Counted from the stretch's first letter, positions 1-7,070 are shown. The stretch: 7,445 bases of DNA from an uncultured Collinsella sp. (GCA_900556365.1 USOG01000068.1:1-7445), one strand, 5' to 3'. Translations and numbers: made by a program. Notes: generated from the sequence alone by a model not told the origin.

Positions 1-198
1 CGTGCCGAGGTTACGCTGCGCGAGGTCACCGTGACGCCCCACGGTCGCCTGGCCGGTCAGCGCCTGCGCGACGTGCCGCAAGGCAAGCATCCGTTTATTG
101 TGGTGATGCTCAAGCGCGACGGCCAAACGATCATTCCCGATGGCAACACCCTAATATACGCCGGCGACAAAGCCGTCATCGCCACGCTAGCGTCGTAG
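1..198 (+). CDS. C-terminal fragment of a TrkA-C (RCK_C) domain protein, probably an ion transporter subunit
   Basis: The gene enters from the left edge in frame 1 and ends at TAG 196-198, leaving 65 residues. The visible part reads as one TrkA-C (RCK_C) domain: a 'G-x-x-L-R-D-V-P' turn at about residues 19-26, a hydrophobic strand (FIVVML), then the typical 'I-I-P-D-G-N-T-L-I-Y-A-G-D' segment at about 44-56. This small domain binds ligands and gates K+ uptake/efflux systems, ClC-type chloride transporters and related carriers. The family pattern is recognisable, but the transporter type lies outside the window, so I give no gene name. No U-tract terminator follows in the next 100 bases. Confidence 0.7.
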   Translation, partial: RAEVTLREVTVTPHGRLAGQRLRDVPQGKHPFIVVMLKRDGQTIIPDGNTLIYAGDKAVIATLAS

Positions 199-203
199 CG
201 GGC

Positions 204-290
204 AGGAGGTAGCTAATTTGCGGCGAAGAGATCAAGCGCCTAGAGAACCTCATGTCTTCGCTCGCAGATTTGGATTTGCCTGAGGAGTAA
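204..290 (+). other. Possible micro-ORF behind a strong Shine-Dalgarno sequence
   Basis: AGGAGGT at 204-210 is a near-perfect ribosome-binding site, yet no ATG or GTG lies at the right distance. Two readings are possible. TTG at 218-220 (7 nt spacing) gives a 21-residue basic peptide ending at TGA 281-283. An in-frame ATT at 216-218 (5 nt spacing) gives 24 residues ending at TAA 288-290; its tail (EEIKRLENLMSSLADLDLPEE without start) looks amphipathic and acidic, more like real coding. ATG 252-254 is in that second frame but has no good ribosome-binding site. The frame is closed upstream by TAG 210-212. It could be a tiny gene with a rare start codon, a leader peptide or a gene remnant. I cannot assign a function. 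Confidence 0.25.
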
Positions 291-378
291 GGTCGCCTCT
301 CCCCCATGTAACCATCCTGTAAATCATAGCGGCGTAGTCGAGTTTTACCGTGATGCGGTCGCGCCTGGCGCTCCACTG

Positions 379-387
379 TGCTAAAGT
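379..387 (+). promoter_or_regulatory. Extended -10 promoter candidate for serC
   Basis: TG-C-TAAAGT at 379-387 has the TGn element correctly placed before a -10-like hexamer, about 40 bp before the serC start, which would give a short leader of roughly 33 nt. No convincing -35 box is present, as is common for extended -10 promoters. Two palindromes flank it: GCGCC-T-GGCGC at 361-371 and GAACGTTC at 393-400. The rest of 199-426 holds only the micro-ORF candidate. Confidence 0.4.
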
Positions 388-426
388 ATCCCGAACGTTC
401 AAACGACTACGAGGGGGAACTAGAAG

Positions 427-1550
<1,124 letters not shown>

Positions 1551-1551
<1 letters not shown>

Positions 1552-1567
1552 CCCGCAACGCGCGGGC
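1551..1567 (+). other. Small GC hairpin in the serC-serA gap
   Basis: GCCCGC (1551-1556) and GCGGGC (1562-1567) form a 6-bp stem with loop AACGC, overlapping the last base of the serC stop codon. No run of T follows, so it is not a standard intrinsic terminator. It could stabilise the serC mRNA end or tune readthrough into serA. A short AT hairpin, TTGTT/AACAA (1589-1601), follows just before the serA ribosome-binding site. Confidence 0.4.
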
Positions 1568-1621
1568 CGACCAGCCACTTCAAACCACTTGTTTTCAACA
1601 AACCTGCTAAGGAGTTTTTCC

Positions 1622-2785
1622 ATGCGCAAGATCAAGACCATCGACGACATCACCAAAGACGGCAAAGTCGAGTTTGGCGAGGGCTACGAGTTTGTGAGCA
1701 CCGCCGAGGAGGCCGACGCCATCCTGATGCGCTCGACCGACCTGCACGGCTACGAGCTGCCCGAGGGCATCCGCGCCATCGCCCGCTGCGGCGCCGGCGT
1801 CAACAACATTCCCGTCGAGGAATACGCCAAGAAGGGCGTCGTCGTCTTTAACTCCCCGGGCGCCAACAGCAACGCCGTCAAGGAGCTCGTTCTGGGCATG
1901 CTGGTGCTTTCGAGCCGCGGCGTGGTGCAGTCCATGAACTGGGTGCGCGACAACGCCGACGACCCCGAGATTCAGGTCGATGCCGAAAAGGCCAAGAAGG
2001 CCTTTGTGGGCCGCGAGCTTAAAGGCAAGCGCATCGGCGTCATCGGCCTGGGCAACGTAGGCTCCAAGGTCGCCAACGCCTGCGTCGACCTGGGCATGGA
2101 CGTCTACGGCTACGATCCGTTCATTTCCGTCGAGCACGCGTGGGTGCTGAGCCGCGAGGTGCAGCGCGTGGGCACGCTCGAGGACCTCTGCCGCGACTGC
2201 GACTACCTCACCGTGCACGTGCCCAGCAAGGCCGACACCATCGGCATGATCAGCACCGAGCAGATTAACCTGCTGGCACCCGACGCCGTGCTCATCAACT
2301 ACGCGCGCGAAACCATCATTGACGAAGACGCCGTCGACGCCGCCCTGCGCGCGGGCAAGCTCAGCTGGTTTAGCTGCGACTTTGCCACACCCAAGACCGT
2401 CAAGATGCCCAACACATTTATCACCACGCACTCGGGCGCCGGCACCGGCGAGGCCGAGGCCAACTGCGCCGACATGGCCATCAGTGAGCTCAAGGATTAC
2501 CTGGAGAACGGCAACATCGCGCACAGCGTCAACTACCCCGCCTGCAGCATGGGCAAGGCGCGCGCCGCGAGCCGCATCGCCTGCCTGCACGCCAACGTGC
2601 CCAACATGATCGGCCAGATCACGGCAATTCTCGCCAAGGACAACGCCAACGTGCAGCGCATGACCAACGAGTCCGCCGGCGAGAACGCCTACACCATGTT
2701 CGACACGGACGAGCACCTGGACAGCAGCACCATCGAGGCGCTCAAGCAGATTCCGTCGATGTATCGCGTGCGCGTGATCAAATAG
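1622..2785 (+). CDS. serA: D-3-phosphoglycerate dehydrogenase with C-terminal ACT domain
   Basis: The product (387 residues) oxidises 3-phosphoglycerate to 3-phosphohydroxypyruvate with NAD+, the committed step of serine synthesis. The N-terminal part belongs to the D-2-hydroxyacid dehydrogenase substrate domain ('RCGAGVNNIP', 55-64). The Rossmann motif GLGNVG is at 142-147, and Asp165 in 'YGYDPF' fits NAD preference. Arg229 ('NYAR') and His270 ('TTHSGAG') are the expected catalytic residues. From about 317 to the end lies one ACT domain, the usual site of serine feedback control; the length matches the short single-ACT form. ATG 1622 is preferred over an upstream TTG (1589) because AAGGAG (1609-1614) sits 7 nt before it. 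Oddity: the segment that usually reads D-V/F-(F)P-x-E-x is D253-F-A-T-P-K258, so the catalytic glutamate seems absent, and the usual 'ARG' is 'ARE' (228-230). Confidence 0.93.
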   Translation: MRKIKTIDDITKDGKVEFGEGYEFVSTAEEADAILMRSTDLHGYELPEGIRAIARCGAGVNNIPVEEYAKKGVVVFNSPGANSNAVKELVLGMLVLSSRGVVQSMNWVRDNADDPEIQVDAEKAKKAFVGRELKGKRIGVIGLGNVGSKVANACVDLGMDVYGYDPFISVEHAWVLSREVQRVGTLEDLCRDCDYLTVHVPSKADTIGMISTEQINLLAPDAVLINYARETIIDEDAVDAALRAGKLSWFSCDFATPKTVKMPNTFITTHSGAGTGEAEANCADMAISELKDYLENGNIAHSVNYPACSMGKARAASRIACLHANVPNMIGQITAILAKDNANVQRMTNESAGENAYTMFDTDEHLDSSTIEALKQIPSMYRVRVIK

Positions 2786-2797
2786 CGCCGGCTGATC

Positions 2798-2830
2798 TGA
2801 CGGGCAGTTCCCTATGTGGCCTGCCCGTCA
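2798..2830 (+). other. 10-bp hairpin after serA, without a U-tract
   Basis: TGACGGGCAG (2798-2807) and CTGCCCGTCA (2821-2830) are exact inverse complements with a 13-nt loop, 12 bases past the serA stop. It lies just ahead of the true terminator and has no T run. It may protect the 3' end of the serCA mRNA or act as a protein-binding stem. Confidence 0.5.
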
Positions 2831-2847
2831 CCGACATTGAATGCCCG

Positions 2848-2884
2848 CGGGGGCGCCTTTCGCACGAGAGGCGCCCCCGTTTTT
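2848..2884 (+). terminator. Intrinsic terminator of the serC-serA unit
   Basis: CGGGGGCGCC (2848-2857) pairs perfectly with GGCGCCCCCG (2870-2879). The stem extends by TTT/AGA (one G-U) to 13 bp around a 6-nt loop (2861-2866), followed by TTTTT (2880-2884). This is a textbook rho-independent terminator and separates the serine genes from the metallohydrolase downstream. Confidence 0.92.
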
Positions 2885-2922
2885 GTGAGCGCTCCATTAA
2901 ATGCACCGAGCCGCTTCTTGGC

Positions 2923-2935
2923 ATACAATCTGTAT
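2923..2935 (+). promoter_or_regulatory. Promoter candidate (-10 TACAAT) with overlapping ATACA-N3-TGTAT dyad
   Basis: TACAAT (2924-2929) differs from the TATAAT consensus at one position and lies 34 bp before the metallohydrolase start. It is the first AT-rich stretch after the terminator, as expected for a new transcription unit. The -35 region (around 2898-2906) is weak. ATACA (2923-2927) and TGTAT (2931-2935) form a small dyad over the -10 that could be a repressor site or chance. Confidence 0.4.
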
Positions 2936-2962
2936 GTTGACCTAACTATCTGTGAGGTGCCT

Positions 2963-4183
2963 ATGGTTGATACAGATTTTGCTTGGCGGCTTACGCAGGA
3001 GCTTGTGCGGATCGACAGCTCAGACCCGGGCGCGTATGAGGACGAGATTGAGCGCTATATCAAAGCGTTGGTTGAGGAACGGTTGGCGCAGCTGAGCCAT
3101 CCGGTACTCGATGCCGTGCAGATTGCAGAGCTCGAAGTACTCCCTGGGCGCCGCGATCTTATGGTCACTGTGCCGGGCCAAAGCGACGAGCCGCGGCTGG
3201 TCTATATCTGCCATATGGATACCGTTACCTTGGGTGATGGCTGGGATGCGGACATTGCGCCGCTCGGAGCAATCGTGCGTGACGATAAACTCTACGGCCG
3301 TGGCGCCTGCGACATGAAGGGCGGACTGGCCTGCGCCATTACCGCACTTGTCCACGCACTCGAGCGCGTAGCGGCAGAGGGCGCGCTGCCCCGACGCGGC
3401 TTTTCGCTCATCTGCTCGGTCGACGAAGAGGACTTTATGCGAGGCTCCGAGGCAGCCATCGATGCCGGCTGGGTCGGCTCGCGTGAATGGGTGCTGGACA
3501 CCGAGCCCACCGACGGACAGATCCAGGTGGCGCACAAGGGGCGTACGTGGTTCGAGATTGAAATGGCTGGCGTGACGGCGCATGCGAGCCAGCCCTGGAA
3601 GGGCGCGGATGCCATCGCCGCCATGGCCGAGGTCGTCTGCGCGCTGCGCCATGCGTTCGCGGCGCTGCCCGTGCACGATGAGCTGGGGCCTTCGACCATC
3701 ACATTTGGACAGATGGAGGGCGGCTACCGTCCCTACGTCGTGCCCGACCACGTCAAAGTCTGGGTCGACATGCGCCTGACCCCGCCGACCGATACGACCG
3801 CCGCAATTCGCATGGTGGAGCAGGCCATTGCCGCTGCCGAAGCCGCGGTTCCCGGTTGCCATGGAAGCTATACCGTGACGGGCGATCGCCCTGCCATCGA
3901 GCGCGACCCAGGCTCTCCCTTTCTTGCCGCGCTCAAGCGTGCCGCCGATGACGTGACGGACGAGGACACGACCGTCGGCTTCTTTACCGGCTACACCGAC
4001 ACCGCCGTCATTGCCGGCAAGACAGGTAACCGCAATTGCATGAGCTACGGTCCCGGGTCGCTCGCGCTCGCGCACAAGCCCAACGAATATGTGCCCCACG
4101 CCGATATCGTTCGTTGTCAGCAGGTGCTCATCGCGCTCGCCGATAACGTGCTCTGGGACGCGAGCGGCCAAGTTGAGGCATAA
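2963..4183 (+). CDS. M20-family zinc metallohydrolase (ArgE/DapE/CPG2-like peptidase or deacylase)
   Basis: The product (406 residues) is a cytosolic two-metal amidohydrolase; the family cleaves dipeptides, N-acyl amino acids or succinyl-diaminopimelate. Motifs in order: H84-M-D86-T (metal ligand and its helper Asp), 'GRGACDMKGG' with bridging Asp117, 'VDEED' with general base Glu155 and metal ligand Glu156, 'DTEPTD' with probable ligand Glu181, and His371 in 'LAHKPNEYV'. The dimerisation (lid) domain spans roughly 190-300 and contains 'AGVTAHAS' with His207. All expected ligands are present, so it should be active. ATG 2963 is chosen because a GAGGT-like site (2954-2958) lies upstream and motif spacing is normal. 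It begins a unit with the DUF1015-like gene 39 bp downstream. Codon use is less biased than in serC/serA. The substrate cannot be read from sequence; DapE and ArgE are both possible names, but neither is supported. Confidence 0.88.
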   Translation: MVDTDFAWRLTQELVRIDSSDPGAYEDEIERYIKALVEERLAQLSHPVLDAVQIAELEVLPGRRDLMVTVPGQSDEPRLVYICHMDTVTLGDGWDADIAPLGAIVRDDKLYGRGACDMKGGLACAITALVHALERVAAEGALPRRGFSLICSVDEEDFMRGSEAAIDAGWVGSREWVLDTEPTDGQIQVAHKGRTWFEIEMAGVTAHASQPWKGADAIAAMAEVVCALRHAFAALPVHDELGPSTITFGQMEGGYRPYVVPDHVKVWVDMRLTPPTDTTAAIRMVEQAIAAAEAAVPGCHGSYTVTGDRPAIERDPGSPFLAALKRAADDVTDEDTTVGFFTGYTDTAVIAGKTGNRNCMSYGPGSLALAHKPNEYVPHADIVRCQQVLIALADNVLWDASGQVEA

Positions 4184-4222
4184 TAAGCCGCGAACAAACC
4201 GACTCGCACGTTAGGACCGTCC

Positions 4223-4903
4223 ATGAAAGCTCTTCCGTTTCCCTGCATCCGACCGGCTCAGGACCGCGTGCTCGAAGCGCTGCCTGCGATGGGCGGTATC
4301 CTGAGCGGCAACGATGCTCTGCGCGGAGCCATTGCCGATGGCCTGATGCTCAAGGACCCAGGTGCGGCGTATTACGTGTACGAATGCTCGGGCGAGCCGG
4401 GGCGCGTGACGGGCGTTGTGGCGATTTGCCCGGTCGGTGTGCTGGCGGGCGACGACGCGGCCGCCGCAGATGCGGCCACAGCCGCCCGTGCAATCGCCGA
4501 ACTTAAGGTGCAGCCGCGCCCCGTGTCGCTCGCCTACGAGGCGTCGCCCGTCATGGACATCATCCTGGGCGCTGCCAAAGAGGGCGCCTCGCTCTACGCC
4601 ATCACCGATCCCGCGGGCATTACGCACCGCGTGTGGGAGGTCAAGCGCGAGGACGCCGTTGCCGCCATCCGTGCCATGCTCGACCAGGCGCCGGAGCCGG
4701 CACTGGCCGACGACCCCGTCTACGCCGCCGCTCTGACCGGGGCGTCGCAGCTGCTGGCCGATGAGGCCCGTGCCGCCGGAACGTACACCGGCAAGGAGCC
4801 GTTCAACTTTACCGTTGCCGTGCTCTTCCCCGCCGCGCAGGTCAGCGGCGCCGCGCCGCAGGTTCCGACGGGTCTGCTCACCCACCAAATCGCACGGTTC
4901 TAG
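4223..4903 (+). CDS. Short, divergent DUF1015-family protein lacking the signature motif
   Basis: I recognise DUF1015 (PF06245) from several blocks: 'LPFPCIRPA' (4-12), 'AAYYVYECS...GVVAICPV' (48-71), 'HRVWEV' (135-140) and 'FNFTVAVLFPAAQ' (194-206). These keep the family order and spacing. The usual protein is about 400 residues, with an N-terminal 'SPPYDV' block, a central 'KKHE' block and an 'ADGHHR' motif; here the protein is 226 residues. The first two are missing and the last reads 'ADDPVY' (162-167). The C-terminal third is also absent; the gene simply ends at TAG 4901-4903. The reading frame is intact with normal codon bias, so this looks like a shortened functional form, not decay. 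The start has AGGA (4213-4216) 6 nt upstream. DUF1015 genes are often found beside serA/serC, as here, but the role is unknown and I propose none for this version. Confidence 0.68.
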   Translation: MKALPFPCIRPAQDRVLEALPAMGGILSGNDALRGAIADGLMLKDPGAAYYVYECSGEPGRVTGVVAICPVGVLAGDDAAAADAATAARAIAELKVQPRPVSLAYEASPVMDIILGAAKEGASLYAITDPAGITHRVWEVKREDAVAAIRAMLDQAPEPALADDPVYAAALTGASQLLADEARAAGTYTGKEPFNFTVAVLFPAAQVSGAAPQVPTGLLTHQIARF

Positions 4904-4946
4904 CAAGACCAGACCGCGCAGCACAATAATCGGCAGCTCAACAAAC

Positions 4947-4989
4947 AAGGGGCGGGGATGCAATACATGCACATGTATCCCCACCCCTT
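4947..4989. terminator. Shared terminator between convergent genes
   Basis: AAGGGG-C-GGGGAT (4947-4959) pairs with ATCCCC-A-CCCCTT (4977-4989) with one C/A mismatch. The inner ACAT/ATGT pairs around a GCAC loop, with a 5-nt bulge (4960-4964). On the - strand the stem is followed by a U-rich run (TTGTTTGTTG), so it most clearly ends the phosphatase operon. On the + strand only TTT follows, so termination of the DUF1015-like gene would be weaker. The remaining gap holds a small hairpin, GGCGAC/GTCGCC (5010-5025). Confidence 0.65.
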
Positions 4990-5034
4990 TCGCATGGAGC
5001 AATTATGTCGGCGACCTGCGTCGCCACGCCCGCG

Positions 5035-5670
5035 CTACCCGCGCCGCGGACCTGCAGTAGCCACAAGCGGTTCAAGGCCCAGCTCGCGTGCGTAATCCTC
5101 CTGCGTAAAAATCTCAATCAGCTCAAACGTGTCGGATTCGTCGTCAAACGCAAAGTGCAGCACTGAGCAGTTGCCCGGCACACGGTCGCGCTCGTCTGCC
5201 GCCGCGCCCTTCACGTGATCCATAAACTCCTTGATAGCCGAGCCATGACTTACCGCGAGCACGCACGCATGGTCCGGACGCTGCATAAGCTCGGTCAGCG
5301 TCGCCACCATGCGCTCGCGCACCTGCATCTGGCCCTCGCCGCCAAACTGACGATAGAAATCGCGCCACGGGCGCTCGGGCATAAGCATCACGCGCTCGGC
5401 CTCAAAGTCGCCAAAGAACCACTCGCGCAGGCCGTCCAGACGCTCGTACGCCAAGCCCGGCCACAGGTTGGCGATAGTCTGTTCGGTGCGATGAAGTGTG
5501 GAGGTGTAGGCATGATCGGGCTCAATGCCGCGCGCACGCAAAAACATGCCGGCACGCGCCGCCTGGTCGCATCCCAACTGCGTAAGCGGCGAGTCACTCC
5601 AGCCCTGAATAATGCGCTTGAGATTAAATATCGTCTGTCCATGACGGACCAGATACAGATCTTTATTCAT
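5035..5670 (-). CDS. Histidine phosphatase family protein (phosphoglycerate mutase-like), paralogue 1
   Basis: The product (211 residues) belongs to branch 1 of the histidine phosphatases. 'LYLVRHGQT' at 5-13 holds Arg9 and the phospho-accepting His10. 'STLHRTEQT' holds Arg61, 'LREWFFG' holds the acid Glu83, and 'AVSHGSA' holds His142. The full catalytic set is present, so it should be a soluble phosphomonoesterase. The start at 5670 is chosen over a longer reading from 5721 because AAAGGA lies 6 nt upstream and the RHG motif falls at the usual distance. Only 17 bp separate it from the paralogue upstream, so they are co-transcribed. It is about 30 residues longer than that paralogue, through an acidic C-terminal tail. 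Substrate unknown: 3-phosphoglycerate, phosphoserine, alpha-ribazole phosphate and small sugar phosphates are all used by relatives. Confidence 0.88.
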   Translation of the reverse strand: MNKDLYLVRHGQTIFNLKRIIQGWSDSPLTQLGCDQAARAGMFLRARGIEPDHAYTSTLHRTEQTIANLWPGLAYERLDGLREWFFGDFEAERVMLMPERPWRDFYRQFGGEGQMQVRERMVATLTELMQRPDHACVLAVSHGSAIKEFMDHVKGAAADERDRVPGNCSVLHFAFDDESDTFELIEIFTQEDYARELGLEPLVATAGPRRG

Positions 5671-5687
5671 AGGGGTCCTTTCGTTCG

Positions 5688-6230
5688 TTACCAACCCAAG
5701 AGCGAAAACGCCCCGTCGCAATAGCCAAAATGAAGCACGGCACCGTTGTCGGGTAGCTCTCCCTCGCCAGTCACATACTCAAGAAACTCCTGGCAGGCTG
5801 AGCCGTGGGAAACCGCCAGCACGCAGTCGTGCTGCGACCTGGCCATGATGCAGGACAGCGCCGCGACCATGCGCGACTGAAGCTGCACTTCCGACTCGCC
5901 GCCAAAGGCCACCGGATAATCGCCCCAGGGCTGCGGCGGCATCTCGCGATTTGATGTGCCCTCCAGCGAGCCAAAATGCCACTCACGCAGGTCATCGACC
6001 AGCTCAATGGAACGGCCCTCGCCAACGATAAGCTCGGCCGTATGCCGCGCCCGGCCCAACGGCGAGGAATACACATGATCAAAGGCCACGCCACGCGCCG
6101 CAAACGCCGTACGCGCCGTCAGCGCCTGCTCGCGCCCGCGCGCCGTAAGCGGCGAATCGTGCCAGCCCTGCAAAATGCTCTGCACATTGAGCTCAGTCTG
6201 CCCATGCCGCACCAAATACAGATCTGCCAC
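5688..6230 (-). CDS. Histidine phosphatase family protein (phosphoglycerate mutase-like), paralogue 2
   Basis: The product (180 residues) is collinear with its neighbour: Arg8/His9 in 'LYLVRHGQT', Arg60 in 'SSPLGRARHT', Glu83 in 'LREWHFGSLEG' and His142 in 'AVSHGSA'. Glu83 and His142 share their numbering with paralogue 1. Shared strings such as 'QGW-x-DSPLT' and 'VLAVSHGSA' point to tandem duplication followed by divergence. The start is set at GTG 6230, because GGGGAGGG lies just upstream and the domain begins at residue 3. A longer reading from ATG 6284 would add 18 residues encoded by a perfect inverted repeat, which is unlikely to be protein. It is the middle gene of a - strand group after the nitroreductase (82-bp gap). 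The phosphatase assignment is firm; the substrate is not. Confidence 0.87.
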   Translation of the reverse strand: MADLYLVRHGQTELNVQSILQGWHDSPLTARGREQALTARTAFAARGVAFDHVYSSPLGRARHTAELIVGEGRSIELVDDLREWHFGSLEGTSNREMPPQPWGDYPVAFGGESEVQLQSRMVAALSCIMARSQHDCVLAVSHGSACQEFLEYVTGEGELPDNGAVLHFGYCDGAFSLLGW

Positions 6231-6245
6231 ACACCCTCCCCTCGT

Positions 6246-6280
6246 ACCACCACAAAGGGGACAGGTACCTTTGTGGTGGT
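6246..6280. repeat. Perfect 13-bp inverted repeat (REP/MITE-like hairpin)
   Basis: ACCACCACAAAGG (6246-6258) and CCTTTGTGGTGGT (6268-6280) are exact inverse complements around a 9-nt loop (GGACAGGTA). It fills the gap between the nitroreductase-family stop and the start of phosphatase paralogue 2. No T run follows on either strand, so it is not an ordinary terminator. Long exact palindromes with a GGGGACAGGTACC-type core occur as dispersed repeats in many bacteria, which fits the REP or small MITE class. In the mRNA it would fold just before the phosphatase ribosome-binding site. Confidence 0.7.
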
Positions 6281-6312
6281 TCACCGCCGGATCACACCGC
6301 GGCGACGCTCAG

Positions 6313-6984
6313 CTACACCAGCACGTCGGCAAGCGGACGCTTGGGCACGTGGTGCACCTGCGCCTCGTCACGCCAGTAATTAATTGAGCCGTCGGGGTTG
6401 GAATCGATCGCATCGACCACCTGAGTCTCGGCCGGAACGCCAAACGCCATGATCAGCTTGAGCTCATACCTGTCGTTATCGAGCCCCATGGCATCGATCG
6501 CGCGGGGCATAAAGGCCTTGAACATGCAGGCTGCCACCTCGGGCGTGGCGCTGCGGGCGGCGAGCATCATCGTCTGTGCGGCAATGCCCGTGTCGACCTC
6601 GGTAATGGGAGCAGCGGGCTTACCCGGAACGGCGCGCTCGGCCAAAATCGCGATGTAGCCGGTCGGACGCTCGCCCTCGGCAGGACCCGGCCAATCCTTA
6701 AGCGCGCCAGCCCATGCAAGCTCATCAAATACACGCGCGCAATCCTCGGCACCGCTCACCACATGAAAACGAAGACGCTGAGCATTGGCACCACAGGGAG
6801 TCAGGTGCGCCAGCTCCGCCAGCTCGAGCAAAAACTCGCGCGGCACGCGCATGGATTCGTCAAAGCGGCGGCACGTACGGGCGCGGCGAACCAACGCATC
6901 AAACGCGTTCAAGCCGAGCTTTTCGCAACCCTGCTTTGCCATCGACTCGGCGCTTACCGGCGCCGCGGGAACTGCTTCGTTCAT
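6313..6984 (-). CDS. Nitroreductase-family FMN-dependent oxidoreductase
   Basis: The product (223 residues) has the nitroreductase fold pattern. 'R36-T-C-R39-R-F' after an 'FDALV' helix is the FMN phosphate site. 'TPCGANAQ' (62-69) is the family's 'APSAxNxQ' block, 'EVDTGIAAQTMMLAA' (129-143) contributes to the flavin pocket, and 'LKLIMAFGVPAE' (175-186) is the usual C-terminal strand. Members reduce nitroaromatics, quinones, flavins or other electron acceptors with NAD(P)H, normally as cytosolic dimers; the substrate here is unknown. ATG 6984 is chosen with a G-rich stretch (6990-6994) upstream; ATG 6942 is a possible later start with a weaker site. A -10/-35 pair lies upstream and two phosphatase genes follow on the same strand, so it probably heads a three-gene operon. 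The N-terminal 20 residues before the domain are Ala-rich and not recognisable. Confidence 0.85.
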   Translation of the reverse strand: MNEAVPAAPVSAESMAKQGCEKLGLNAFDALVRRARTCRRFDESMRVPREFLLELAELAHLTPCGANAQRLRFHVVSGAEDCARVFDELAWAGALKDWPGPAEGERPTGYIAILAERAVPGKPAAPITEVDTGIAAQTMMLAARSATPEVAACMFKAFMPRAIDAMGLDNDRYELKLIMAFGVPAETQVVDAIDSNPDGSINYWRDEAQVHHVPKRPLADVLV

Positions 6985-7041
6985 AGGGACCCCCAATACA
7001 AGCCAATTGTCCTTAGGAGAATCTAACCTAAAACCTAGGCA

Positions 7042-7070
7042 ATTACATACAGCGGCGTAATGTTCTACAA
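7042..7070 (-). promoter_or_regulatory. Promoter candidate for the nitroreductase-phosphatase operon
   Basis: Read on the - strand, TTGTAG (7070-7065) and TGTAAT (7047-7042) are spaced by exactly 17 bp; the -10 matches consensus at five of six positions and the -35 at three. This lies about 60 bp before the nitroreductase-family start in an AT-rich pocket of a GC-rich region. ATTAC (7042-7046) and GTAAT (7057-7061) form an inverted repeat with a 10-bp spacer over the -10, a plausible operator. Confidence 0.45.

Noticed and set aside
1589..1621. Upstream TTG start for serA adding 11 residues
   Set aside because: The added segment includes the AAGGAG ribosome-binding site and the normal N-terminus begins at ATG 1622.
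1607..2716. 369-residue antisense open frame opposite serA
   Set aside because: Same compositional artefact; no ribosome-binding site or recognisable domain, and it lies wholly within serA.
2816..2962. N-terminal extension of the M20 hydrolase by 49 residues
   Set aside because: The extension would be encoded by the terminator hairpin and promoter region; ATG 2963 has its own ribosome-binding site and gives the usual protein length.
3020..4171. 383-residue antisense open frame opposite the M20 hydrolase
   Set aside because: Shadow of a well-supported gene with intact metal ligands; no domain visible in the antisense translation.
6228..6284. Cys-containing N-terminal extension (CPLC-like) on phosphatase 2, resembling a zinc knuckle
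   Set aside because: It is the translation of the perfect inverted repeat at 6246-6280; the phosphatase domain starts right after GTG 6230, which has a ribosome-binding site.
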